Assembly: GCA_965602035.1 (NCBI GenBank)
Contig: OZ271919.1
Location: 806,001 to 870,000, forward strand
DNA length: 64,000 bases
Direction: 5' to 3'
Source of the DNA: Natronospirillum sp965602035
GTDB taxonomy: Bacteria; Pseudomonadota; Gammaproteobacteria; Pseudomonadales; Natronospirillaceae
The position numbers and the translations under genes were made by a program. Below, in pieces: positions 53,882 to 63,100 of this stretch. A model generated the notes under the pieces. That model was not told the origin of the DNA and made no database searches. It was given only the letters and a program-made list of their open reading frames with translations. Position 1 is the first letter of the stretch. The number at the start of each line of letters is the position of its first letter.

Positions 53882-54826
53882 CTATGCTTTCCAGGCCGAA
53901 ACCGCGGCATCGAGCCCGTCCGGGGTTTCCAGCGCCGCTACCGTCATATTCCGGTCGATGCGCTTCACCAGCCCGGCGAGTACCTTGCCGGGGCCGCATT
54001 CCGCCCCCTGGCTGACGCCCTGGCCGGACATCCATTCGATGGTGTTCACCCACTGTACCGGACGGTAGAGCTGTTCGACCAGATTGGTGCGCAGTATTTC
54101 CACATCATGGTGGGGTCGCGCATCGACGTTCTGTACCACCGGAATACTGGCCGGCGACCAGGAGATGGCTGACATTTCTGCCGCCAGCTGCTGCGCGGCA
54201 GGCTTCATCAGCTCACAATGACTCGGCGCGCTCACGGCGAGGGGTAACGCCCGACGCGCGCCCATCGCTTTTGCCGATGTAACGGCCGCTTCCACACCCG
54301 CTGCGGTGCCGGCAATGACCACCTGACCCGGTGCATTGAAGTTGACCGGTGCGCAAAGCTCACCACCGGAGACGTCCGCACAGGCCGCTGCTACCTGGTC
54401 GTCATCGAGACCGATAATCGCCGCCATTGCGCCCTCGCCTGCGGGGACGGCGGCCTGCATGAACCGGCCCCGGGCTTCAACCAGACGCACGGTATCGGCA
54501 AACGCCAGCACACCCGCTGCGACCAGCGCTGAATACTCGCCAAGGCTGTGGCCCGCAAGATAGTCCGGATCCGGCCCGCCCCGATCCTGCCATACACGCC
54601 AGAGGGCGATACTGGCCGTCAACAGAGCCGGCTGCGTACGCTCTGTGGCATTGAGCGCTTCCGCAGGTCCATCGGCAACCAGCTTGCCGATATCGTAGCC
54701 AATGGCATCGCTGGCCTCTTCAAACGTTTTCCGTACCAGCGGCTCGTCGCTCAGCCAGCCCTGCAGCATACCGACAGTCTGGGATCCCTGGCCGGGGAAC
54801 AGAAATGCAGTTGTTGGTTTCGCCAT
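53882..54826 (-). CDS. fabD: Malonyl-CoA:ACP transacylase
   Basis: A 314-residue enzyme moving malonyl groups to ACP. Active-site Ser in GHSLGEYSAL, His in PSHCELM and a GQGSQ oxyanion motif are present. Start ATG at 54826 (MAKPTTAFLFPGQGSQ) with GGGAGTG upstream; a GTG four codons earlier is less likely. fabH is not between plsX and fabD, as in Pseudomonas. Confidence 0.97.
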   Translation of the reverse strand: MAKPTTAFLFPGQGSQTVGMLQGWLSDEPLVRKTFEEASDAIGYDIGKLVADGPAEALNATERTQPALLTASIALWRVWQDRGGPDPDYLAGHSLGEYSALVAAGVLAFADTVRLVEARGRFMQAAVPAGEGAMAAIIGLDDDQVAAACADVSGGELCAPVNFNAPGQVVIAGTAAGVEAAVTSAKAMGARRALPLAVSAPSHCELMKPAAQQLAAEMSAISWSPASIPVVQNVDARPHHDVEILRTNLVEQLYRPVQWVNTIEWMSGQGVSQGAECGPGKVLAGLVKRIDRNMTVAALETPDGLDAAVSAWKA

Positions 54827-54927
54827 ACTCACTCCCACGCCGACACGGCGAACAAGTCGTCAAAGCGCGTGATTATGGACTGTGAGATCCCGGCTGCCAA
54901 CCCTGACACCGGCGATCAGTCAGAACC

Positions 54928-55920
54928 CTACGGCGTTCGCATCAGCTCGGGCAGCCCCAGCCGCAGGTGTGTCCGCGTCTGCTCGAGCGCCCGCTCAAAG
55001 CCACGGGCGTCGGCGTTACCGTGACTTTTCACCACCCAGCCTTCGACACCCAGCAGCGGTGCACCGTTGTACTCCCGCGGCTGCAGCGATGCCAATTGCC
55101 GGCGCAGTAATAACCCCAGGCCCAGCGTGGCCAGCCGTCCATACCAGTGCTCATTGAGCGAATCGGCCACGCGACGACGGGCAAAATCCACGCTTGCGCT
55201 CATGGACTTCAGCATGATGTTGCCGCTGAAGCCATCGGTGACCACGAGATCCACAATACCCGACAGGACGTCGTCCGGCTCAACATAACCGATATACCGA
55301 AAACCGGGCATGGCCGACAGCGCGTCATCAACCGGCCGGCGCAGCGTTTCCGATTTATGGACTTCATGACCAATATTAAGCAGCCCGACGCGCGGCGGTT
55401 TTTCAAGACGCAGATGCGAGAGGAAACGGGCGCCGAGCTCGGCGGCGCGGGCCAGGCTCTGCACGGACTGACCGACACGGGCGCCGACATCGACGGCCAG
55501 TACATGCCCGCTGTACGATGGCAGCCATGCACCCAGTACCAACGTGTCGCGCCGGCCGCGGGTCTGGAGTTGTCGCGCCGCGCGCACCAGCAACAGGCGG
55601 GTATCCGCAGCAGTCACCACGGCATCGAAGCGCCCGGCCCGGTGCTCCGCGAGCGCCTTGCCCAATCCGTCGCCCATGGCCGCAGGCCGGTTCAGCGCAC
55701 GCAACGACAGACCCGGATCAGAATTGGGCCGGGCATGCTGCCACTGCAGGCGTGACGTCAGCCGGCGATTGGCGAGCAATTCCCAGGCATCACTGCCACC
55801 GGTATCGCCGAAGAAGGTAATGGAACTGTCGGGAAAACGTTCCAGAAAGGACAGGCTGGCAGGCACGACCACCGCGGGCCCTGAATCGCCACCATGGAGA
55901 TCGACCGCCAGCCGGTACAA
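54928..55920 (-). CDS. plsX: Phosphate acyltransferase PlsX
   Basis: A 330-residue enzyme making acyl-phosphate from acyl-ACP for phospholipid synthesis. The N-terminal motif is VDLHGGDSGP, where most members have MGGD; the C-terminal GAPLLGVEGWVVKSHGNADARGFERAL matches well. The start is a TTG three bases after the rpmF stop, the only start giving the full N-terminal strand. Low translation or coupling to rpmF is implied. Confidence 0.93.
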   Translation of the reverse strand: MYRLAVDLHGGDSGPAVVVPASLSFLERFPDSSITFFGDTGGSDAWELLANRRLTSRLQWQHARPNSDPGLSLRALNRPAAMGDGLGKALAEHRAGRFDAVVTAADTRLLLVRAARQLQTRGRRDTLVLGAWLPSYSGHVLAVDVGARVGQSVQSLARAAELGARFLSHLRLEKPPRVGLLNIGHEVHKSETLRRPVDDALSAMPGFRYIGYVEPDDVLSGIVDLVVTDGFSGNIMLKSMSASVDFARRRVADSLNEHWYGRLATLGLGLLLRRQLASLQPREYNGAPLLGVEGWVVKSHGNADARGFERALEQTRTHLRLGLPELMRTP

Positions 55921-55923
55921 CGA

Positions 55924-56103
55924 TCAGTCTTCTGTTTTGTCGACCACTTTGCGGCCACGGTAGAAACCATCCGGGCTCACATGATGCCGCAGATGCTTCT
56001 CACCGGTTACTGAATCTTCAGACAGCGCGGCCGTGCCGAGTCCGTCGTGAGAACGACGATTGCCCCGCCGGGCACGCGTCTTTTTGTTCTGTTGAACAGC
56101 CAT
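55924..56103 (-). CDS. rpmF: 50S ribosomal protein L32
   Basis: A 59-residue protein that I translated by hand: MAVQQNKKTRARRGNRRSHD, then SGEKHLRHHVSPDG-like TGEKHLRHHVSPDG, and FYRGRKVVDKTED. It matches bacterial L32 without zinc-binding cysteines. An AGGAG site precedes the ATG, and it sits in the yceD-rpmF-plsX order. Confidence 0.97.
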   Translation of the reverse strand: MAVQQNKKTRARRGNRRSHDGLGTAALSEDSVTGEKHLRHHVSPDGFYRGRKVVDKTED

Positions 56104-56108
56104 GATAA

Positions 56109-56684
56109 TTACTCCTGATTGGGTGGGCGCGTTTTCATCTGCGCCAGCACACTGAATGGATTCTTTGCTCTTTCGTTTGCGCCCGACTCCGCCGGATCAT
56201 CGTCGTCAGCGACTGCACTGCCGTCCTCGTCCTCTGACCCCGTAAACAGGGTCCGGATCTCGCATTCTCCCTCAGGGTGTGCGGGAAACGGTGGCAGCGC
56301 CAGCAGTACCGTGTCCTCTACCAGCTCTTCAACCGGCACATCAACACCCGGTGCAACCAGCCACGGGTCCAGATACCTCGGCACCGACTGCAGCTGCGCT
56401 TCCTCGCTCACCAGGACCAGTGAAAACTCGGCTTCCACCGGCAAGGCCAGCGGCTCGCGACAGCGCTCACACGGCACCTGCAACAGCAGCTCCACAGAGC
56501 CGTCCGCGCAGCGATACCCTTCGTCATTCCGCCCGAACACAGCGTGCACGCGAACGTCACCGAGTGGCTCGGCAGCTTCGCAGACACGACGCAGACGTTT
56601 ACCCTCTATGACGCCACTCAGCTCAGCATCACGATCGGCCAGCCGATAGGGTGCAATAACGTCGGGAAGCGCTGGATTAACCAT
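56109..56684 (-). CDS. yceD: YceD/DUF177 family protein (23S rRNA accumulation factor)
   Basis: About 191 residues. The central CERCREPLALPVEAEF and the terminal acidic part (EDEDGSAVADDDDP, then FSVLAQMK) match the YceD family, which in other organisms affects 23S rRNA processing. ATG at 56684 (MVNPALPDV) lies just after a strong promoter, so the mRNA would be nearly leaderless. An ATG ten codons upstream (56714) would fall inside that promoter. Confidence 0.9.
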   Translation of the reverse strand: MVNPALPDVIAPYRLADRDAELSGVIEGKRLRRVCEAAEPLGDVRVHAVFGRNDEGYRCADGSVELLLQVPCERCREPLALPVEAEFSLVLVSEEAQLQSVPRYLDPWLVAPGVDVPVEELVEDTVLLALPPFPAHPEGECEIRTLFTGSEDEDGSAVADDDDPAESGANERAKNPFSVLAQMKTRPPNQE

Positions 56685-56693
56685 AGGCGCGGT

Positions 56694-56722
56694 ATGATAT
56701 GCTCGCGCCTCCATAGTGTCAA
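56694..56722 (-). promoter_or_regulatory. Sigma-70 promoter for the yceD-rpmF-plsX-fab operon
   Basis: On the minus strand TTGACA (56717-56722) and TATCAT (56694-56699) are 17 bases apart. The -35 is perfect, the -10 four or five of six. Transcription would start near 56687, about three bases before the yceD ATG. Confidence 0.78.
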
Positions 56723-56811
56723 AACGAATTGCGCCTGGCCGGCCCCGGGCATGCCACGGTCCCCGGCGACCTCAACGCCGGGCCCGCTGGCACTGAGAAA
56801 GAGAGAGCCAC

Positions 56812-57390
56812 ATGCAATTGGTCCTTGCGTCATCATCCCCCTACCGCAGGGCGCTGCTTGAACGGCTCCAACTGCCGTTCCGAACAGCTTCTCCGGATGT
56901 CGACGAATCGCCACTACCCGGTGAATCTCCCCGGGCGCTGGCCTCCCGCCTCGCCCGCACCAAGGCACAAAGCCTGCAGGAAACGTTCCCCCGCAGCCTC
57001 ATCATTGGCAGCGATCAGGTCGCTACCATTGACGACCGGACGCCGATCGGTAAACCGGGGATCGTTGACAGGGCCCGGGAACAGCTTCGCGCGTCGAGTG
57101 GCCGCACCGTCGTCTTCTACACCGGCCTGAGTGTTCTGAATACCGCGTCCGGCGATCACGAACATCTCGTTGACCGGTATGAAATACAGTTTCGTACTCT
57201 GACAGACCAGGAGATCGACCACTACCTGAAACGCGAAGAACCGCTCGACTGCGCCGGCAGTTTCAAGGCCGAAGGTCTCGGCAGTGCGCTGTTCGAGCGG
57301 CATCACGGTGCGGACCCGACCGCTTTGATCGGCCTTCCGTTGATTGCCCTGTGCCGCTGCCTCGCAGCGCAGGGAATGCCGGTGCTCTGA
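56812..57390 (+). CDS. Maf-family nucleotide pyrophosphatase (YceF-like)
   Basis: A 192-residue Maf/HAM1-like protein with MQLVLASSSPYRRALLERL, SPDVDES and IIGSDQVATID. Members of this subgroup hydrolyse 7-methyl-GTP, limiting misuse of modified nucleotides. It is preceded by a GAGAGAG site and is divergent from the yceD operon. The position next to yceD and near rluC matches E. coli yceF. Confidence 0.93.
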   Translation: MQLVLASSSPYRRALLERLQLPFRTASPDVDESPLPGESPRALASRLARTKAQSLQETFPRSLIIGSDQVATIDDRTPIGKPGIVDRAREQLRASSGRTVVFYTGLSVLNTASGDHEHLVDRYEIQFRTLTDQEIDHYLKREEPLDCAGSFKAEGLGSALFERHHGADPTALIGLPLIALCRCLAAQGMPVL

Positions 57391-57423
57391 CGGCTGCCGG
57401 CTCGCCAGACCGACCCGGTCCTG

Positions 57424-58449
57424 TCAGGGCGTACCGTTCACGCGGTACGACAGGCCCGGCGTGCCAAAGGCCTGTGCAGCACCGTGCCCCACCATCATGC
57501 CGAAATCGCGCAGCACGCGCGTCCAGGGGTCGGTCTCGGGTTCGTAGACAACCAGCTCGGCGCCACCCAGTTGCTCGGCCAGGTCGTACAGGGTATCAAA
57601 GCCGTCTATCAGACCGACCTGCTGTGCCTGCTCACCAGACCACACCAACCCGCTGATCACGTTGGCATCCTCACTCAGCCGGTCACCGCGAGCGGCACGC
57701 ACCGTGTCGGCAAACTGCCGGAAAACAGTCTCAAGGACGGTCTGCCAGTGCTCGACTTCCGCAGGGTCTTCCGGCAGGAAGCTGTCAAGGAAGGCCTTGT
57801 TCTCGCCTGCGGTGTACAATCGACGTTCAATACCAAGCTCAGCCATGGCCTCATTAAAGCCAAAGCCACCCGAAATGACACCGATGGACCCGACCAGACT
57901 CGCCGGACTTGCATATATCTCGTCGGCCGCTACGGCAATGTAGTAACCGCCACTCGCCGCAATATCGCCGATGACCGCATATACCGGCTTGTCCGGGTAG
58001 TCACTTCTGAGATCGGAAATCAGTTGATGAATCTGCTGGGATTGCACGGCACTGCCTCCGGGCGAGTCGATGTCGAGCACCACGGCCGTCGAGTCTTCAG
58101 CCGAAAACGCGCGCCGGATCGGACCGCGCAGCCGTTCCAGCGACGCCCCCTGGGCATTGCCGATGGCACCGTCCACGGGCACAACTGCGATGTGGTCGCC
58201 CGGTGTCGGCGAGAACCCGGGCAATGCGTCGCGTGCCGAGAATGCGCCCGCGAGCAGGATAAACAGGTAAATGAAGGTCAGTGACTTGAACAGGATTCCC
58301 CACCGGCGCGCCCGCCTCTGCTCCCGAGTCTGGGCCAGCACCAGCTTTTCGATCAACGCCCATTCACGCGTATCCGATGGCCCCGCCGGCTTGTCTGTGC
58401 CCGCACGGGGGCGCCAGTCCCACGTATGCTGTTTATCGTCGTCACTCAT
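57424..58449 (-). CDS. sppA: Signal peptide peptidase SppA (S49 family)
   Basis: A 341-residue inner-membrane protease that degrades released signal peptides. A membrane helix lies at about residues 50-70. The catalytic Ser is in SLVGSIGVISGG and the Lys in GENKAFLDSFLPED, the single-domain Ser/Lys type. ASGGYYIAVAADEIYASP precedes the Ser. It overlaps rluC by eight bases. Confidence 0.94.
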   Translation of the reverse strand: MSDDDKQHTWDWRPRAGTDKPAGPSDTREWALIEKLVLAQTREQRRARRWGILFKSLTFIYLFILLAGAFSARDALPGFSPTPGDHIAVVPVDGAIGNAQGASLERLRGPIRRAFSAEDSTAVVLDIDSPGGSAVQSQQIHQLISDLRSDYPDKPVYAVIGDIAASGGYYIAVAADEIYASPASLVGSIGVISGGFGFNEAMAELGIERRLYTAGENKAFLDSFLPEDPAEVEHWQTVLETVFRQFADTVRAARGDRLSEDANVISGLVWSGEQAQQVGLIDGFDTLYDLAEQLGGAELVVYEPETDPWTRVLRDFGMMVGHGAAQAFGTPGLSYRVNGTP

Positions 58450-59413
58450 GGTTCTGTTTCTGCCCCTCTGTCATTCTCTCCATAAACCGGTCAAACGCAT
58501 TCGGCAGCGGCGCCTCAAACCACATCGACTCTCCGGTCAACGGGTGTGCCAGTCCCAGTGCCGCCGCATGCAGCATCAGCCGGCGAGCCCCGATCCGGCG
58601 CTGCACGGCAAGGGCGTCGTCCGACGCGTACTTCTCATCACCCACCAGGGGGCAACCGACCGAGGCAGCATGTACCCGGATCTGATGGGTTCGTCCGGTA
58701 TGTGGCCGGGCTTCCATGAGGCTGTAAGGCCCATCCAATGTGCGCAGACAGCGAAATCGGGTCAGTGCCGGCTTTCCCTCTTCACTTACGCGCACAAAAC
58801 GCTCGCCCGAGGGCCGGAGCAGCCGCTGGAGCGGCGCGCTGACGTCGTGGACACGGTCAGGCCAATGCCCATAGACCAGACAGACATAGCGCTTTTCCAC
58901 CCGGCGCTGACGCAAGGCTTCATGGAGCGTCCGCAACACCGAACGCTTCTTGGCGACCAGGATGCACCCCGACGTATCGCGGTCCAGCCGGTGGGCCAGC
59001 TCAAGAAAGCGGACGTCCGGACGTATCTGGCGCAGTACTTCGATCAGTCCGAGGTGAACACCACTGCCACCGTGCACTGCCAGTCCGCTTGGCTTGTCCA
59101 GCACAAGCAGTGCGTCGTCTTCAAACAGCACGCGCTCTGTCAGCGTCGCACGCAGACCGTCGGAGGGTGTCGCCACCCTGGCCGGCTCACCGAGACGCAC
59201 CGGCGGGACCCGCACCTCATCGCCCGCCTTCAGTTTCTGCAACGGCTTGGCGCGGCGTTTGTTGACCCGCACCTCTCCTTTGCGAATTATCCGGTAAATC
59301 AGTCCCTTGGGGGCCCCTTTTAACGTGGTCTTGAGAAAATTATCGAGTCGCTGGCCGGCTTCATCGGCTGAAACACGCTCGTAACGGACTCTGGGTGGCT
59401 GAGATTCTGACAT
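58442..59413 (-). CDS. rluC: 23S rRNA pseudouridine synthase RluC
   Basis: A 323-residue enzyme modifying 23S rRNA. It has an N-terminal S4 domain (about residues 20-80, RLDNFLKTTLKGAPKGLIYR) and a RluA catalytic domain with the Asp in HRLDRDTSGCILVAKK. Divergent placement from rne matches other Gammaproteobacteria. A TAAGAT six bases before the ATG may be a -10 for a second short-leader message. Confidence 0.96.
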   Translation of the reverse strand: MSESQPPRVRYERVSADEAGQRLDNFLKTTLKGAPKGLIYRIIRKGEVRVNKRRAKPLQKLKAGDEVRVPPVRLGEPARVATPSDGLRATLTERVLFEDDALLVLDKPSGLAVHGGSGVHLGLIEVLRQIRPDVRFLELAHRLDRDTSGCILVAKKRSVLRTLHEALRQRRVEKRYVCLVYGHWPDRVHDVSAPLQRLLRPSGERFVRVSEEGKPALTRFRCLRTLDGPYSLMEARPHTGRTHQIRVHAASVGCPLVGDEKYASDDALAVQRRIGARRLMLHAAALGLAHPLTGESMWFEAPLPNAFDRFMERMTEGQKQNHE

Positions 59414-59456
59414 GTCGCTATCTTAGCAGGCGTTCAGGAACGGCGGAATGGCAATT

Positions 59457-59487
59457 GGCCCCGGCAAATCAATGATTTGCCGGGGCC
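59457..59487. repeat. Perfect 13-bp inverted repeat upstream of rne
   Basis: GGCCCCGGCAAAT and its complement ATTTGCCGGGGCC flank a CAATG loop, extended by one more pair to 14. There is no T run after it on either strand, so it is not a clear terminator. It overlaps the putative -35 of rne. Confidence 0.85.
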
Positions 59488-59504
59488 TTGATTCATGGTA
59501 TATT
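59477..59504 (+). promoter_or_regulatory. Candidate rne promoter
   Basis: TTGCCG (59477-59482), 16-base spacer, TATATT (59499-59504). The -10 is good. A start near 59511 would give a leader of about 590 bases. Confidence 0.5.
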
Positions 59505-60060
59505 CATCCCGCTGAGATGCCTGATACCGAACGCTGCCAGCCCCGGATGCGCCTGAACGCTGAGGGACGCCAGCCAGACAGAATGACAGGCATCTTTTCT
59601 CTGGCCGGGGCCGGTTGCCCCGCCACCGGCAAAACGTATTTTTCCAGTAGCGGTCGATTCCCGAGGGAGTGACGGTTGCTGGCGAACCGGGCTCAGGTTC
59701 GGTTGACTGAATGTAGTGACACATCGGGTATGTCTGACTTTCTGAATAATTGCCTTCCGACACGGCACGTCACCACGCCAGGTGGGCCGAACAGGGAAAG
59801 GTCAGCATGGCTCGAACGGCCGTTAACAGTCTGGTCTCCTGCGACGCAGAGAGCAGTGACAGGCGCTCCACACGTGCAAGGTTCGTATTCAAACCAACGA
59901 CCCACCGCCAGTGTGTCGACGCCGATCCGACGCAGGATAAAGTGTTCCGAACCGGCCAGGCTGAATACAGGGTTGAGAATTCCGACCGGGGTGGCGAACT
60001 ACGCGCCCCTGGCACTGCACACACAGTGACCATCAGACGCCGTTACATTCAGGCAACGAA

Positions 60061-60098
60061 TCTGTGCCTTTTTCTGAGAACTGAAAAAAGAGTACAGA
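60061..60098 (+). promoter_or_regulatory. AU-rich hairpin just before the rne start codon
   Basis: TCTGT (60061-60065) pairs with ACAGA (60094-60098), and inside it CTTTTTC (60068-60074) pairs with GAAAAAAG (60083-60090). The structure lies six bases before the ATG and includes the A-rich segment that would serve as ribosome site. It resembles the AU-rich element of the E. coli rne leader. Confidence 0.6.
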
Positions 60099-60104
60099 TT
60101 TCAC

Positions 60105-63100
60105 ATGAAGAGAATGTTGATCAACGCGACCCAGGCGGAAGAGATCCGGGTTGCCATGGTAGACGGTCAGTTCCTGTACGACCTGGATATCGAGAACGGC
60201 TCACATGAGCAGAAAAAGGCGAACATCTACAAGGGTCGTATCACCCGCGTCGAGCCTTCCCTGGAGGCTGCCTTTGTCGACTTCGGTTCCGAACGCCACG
60301 GCTTTCTGCCACTCAAGGAAATAGCCCGCAGTTACTTCAAGGAAGGCACATCACAGGGCCGCGTCAACATCAAGGATGCGGTGGCCGAGGGCACTGAAGT
60401 CATTGTTCAGGTCGACAAGGAAGAACGCGGCAGCAAGGGTGCGGCACTCACCACACTGGTCAGCCTCGCCGGCCGGTATCTGGTGCTCATGCCCAACAAC
60501 CCCCGGGCCGGGGGTATTTCCCGTCGCATCGAGGGTGACGAACGGACACAACTCAAAGACGCCATGCGCGAGCTCAATATCCCCGACGGCATGGGCATCA
60601 TTGTGCGCACGGCAGGCATCGGCCGCACCACAGAGGAACTGCAGTGGGACCTGGATTACCTGCTCCAGCTCTGGGAAAGCATCAACAACGCGGCGCAACC
60701 ACGGCCGGCACCCTTCCTGATTCTTCAGGAAAGCAACGTCATCATCCGGGCGATTCGGGACTACCTGCGTCAGGACATCGGCGAAGTACTAATCGACCGA
60801 CCGGAGGTCCATGAACAGGCGCTCGATTTCGTGCGCAAGGTCATGCCTCACTTCGAGAACAAAGTGAAGCTTTATTCCGATACGGTACCGCTGTTCAGCC
60901 GGTATCAGATCGAAGCGCAGATCGAATCCGCCTTTCAGCGCGAAGTGAAACTGCCCTCCGGCGGGTCAATTGTGATCGACCCCACCGAAGCCTTTGTGGC
61001 CATCGACATCAACTCCTCGCGCGCTACCAAAGGCGGCGACATCGAGGAAACGGCGCTCACCACCAACCTGGAAGCGGCTGATGAAATCGCCCGGCAGTTG
61101 CGGCTGCGTGATATGGGTGGGCTGGTTGTTATCGATTTCATTGATATGGGGGCGACTCGCAACCAGAAGGAGGTCGAGAACCGCCTGAAAAATGCCGCCA
61201 ATTCGGATCGGGCGCGGGTGCAGATTGGCCGTATCTCCCGCTTCGGCCTGCTGGAAATGTCCCGTCAGCGGTTGCGGCCATCACTGGGCGAAACCAGTGG
61301 TGTCGTTTGCCCACGCTGCGAGGGGCATGGTGTCATCCGTGACGTGAAATCGCTCTCGCTGGCGATTCTGCGCCTTATGGAGGAAGAGTCACTAAAGGAT
61401 CGTACGGCACAGGTTCGCTGTATCGTACCCATGCCAGTGGCGACGTTCCTTCTCAATGAAAAGCGCGAGGCGCTGCATCGAATCGAGACGTCCCAGGGTG
61501 TCCAGGTGCTGGTGATACCGAACCCGGATATGGATACGCCGCATTATGAAGTCGTGCGGGTGCGCGATGATGACGAAACGCTGGCAAGTGGCGAGGCATC
61601 CTACGATCTCGCGCCCGAAGAATCCCGGAGCGAACAGGAAGTGGTGCTGGAACGGCCAAAACCGGCAGAAAAAGCCGCACTCAGTGGTGTAATCGCTCCT
61701 CCCCCGGCACCCAGGTCTGCCCAGGATTCCACGGCGGGCTCGAAGGCCCCGGGTACCGCCAGCCAGAGTGGTGGCAGCAATTCAGGTGGATTGCTGCGCC
61801 GCCTGTCGTCCTGGCTCGGTCTGGGTGGACAGGACGCAGACAGTTCAGGGGCTGACGCAGGTTCCGGTAACAAGCGCCAGAGCAGCAGCCGGTCCTCGGG
61901 TCGCTCAGGTGCGCAACAGTCCGGCAGCAAAGGCAGTCGCGGCTCTGATCGTTCCGGTGGGCGTGGTCAGGCACGCGCGGGCCGGACAGACGATGATGCG
62001 CAAAAGGGTCGCAAGGCAACTGCCGAGAAGCAAAGCGACACTGATAGCACAGACAGCGACGGCAACCGCTCCTCCGGCAAGGGCCGGGGCCGCGGCAACA
62101 GCCAGGAGAAGGGCCGGGGCCGTTCCGGCGGCAGCAGTGCCCGTGGTGGCCGAAAAGGCGGCGGCGGAAAGTCCCAGGGCGGCCGTGGCAAAGGCGGTGA
62201 CACGGACAAGGCAGACAAGACCGACAACCGCAAGACCGGCGGTCAGAAGCAACAGGATGACAAGGCCGCCGACGGTAAATCCGGTTCAGGGCCGGCGAAA
62301 CGGCCTGAGCGTCAGAAAGGGGAACCGGTGAGCAAGGGTGAGAACCGTCGCCAGCGGCTTGACCAGCGCCCCGATGCGCTGAAGGATCAGGACGCTCCCG
62401 CGGATACCGCAGAGGCCGACAAGGGCGCAGCGCCTCAGGCACCGACCACCGCAAAGACCGCAGAGACGAAGCCCCCCGAGCCGGCAAAGTCGGATGCCAG
62501 GGTGGATACCGGGGAGAGTTCCGGAGCCAGTAATGCAACCGAAACGCCGCCTGACAGTGACGCCACGGCCGAAGGCTCCCAAGGCGAAGGCGCTCGCGGC
62601 AAAGGTGCGCGGAGCAAGTCCGCCGGCGGGGAAAAATCCGCCCGGTCGGGCCGATCCCGCAAGCCGCGCAAGTCAGCCTCGGCGAAAAGCGAGGCATCCG
62701 ATACGGCTGTTGAGAAGCCGTCGGACGACGGGAAGTCCGCTCCTGCGCAGACAACGGGTGCAACGCCGGATAAGGAATCGGACAAGAGATCAGCTGGCAG
62801 CAACGCGGAAGCCCCTCAGGCCGGACCGGCAACGGATAACGGCACGCAACAGGCCGATTCCGGACGCAATCCCAACGCTGAAACGGGCGATGCCGGGCAG
62901 ACTTCAGGGTCAGGAGACGACAACCCGACCGGGAAGGCCGTTTCGTCTTCACCGGATAGCAATGGCGCTGCCAGTGACAACTCGTCAGGCCCGCGCCGCG
63001 CTCCCAATGATCCGCGCGTCAGGAAGCGTCAGCAAAACGCGGCGCAGACTTCCGCCGGAACAGACGGCGAGTCCGGTCGCTCGACAGGTGCCACCGGAAC

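Larger units (their letters stand above)
59414..60104 (+). promoter_or_regulatory. Long leader region of rne
   Basis: About 690 bases without a gene lie between rluC and rne. Contents: a 13-14 bp hairpin at 59457-59487, a candidate promoter TTGCCG-16-TATATT (59477-59504) whose -35 lies in the hairpin's right arm, and an AU-rich hairpin next to the start codon. In E. coli the rne leader is long and folded, and RNase E cuts its own message through it; a similar autoregulation is inferred. Confidence 0.7.

Noticed and set aside
59448..59672. 74-codon frame in the rne leader as a regulatory peptide
   Set aside because: No ribosome site and it starts before the predicted promoter; no leader-peptide features.
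61681..62952. Long minus-strand frame opposite the rne tail
   Set aside because: It is the shadow of the low-complexity, GC-rich rne C-terminal region; the peptide is Arg/Pro/Cys rich with no family features.
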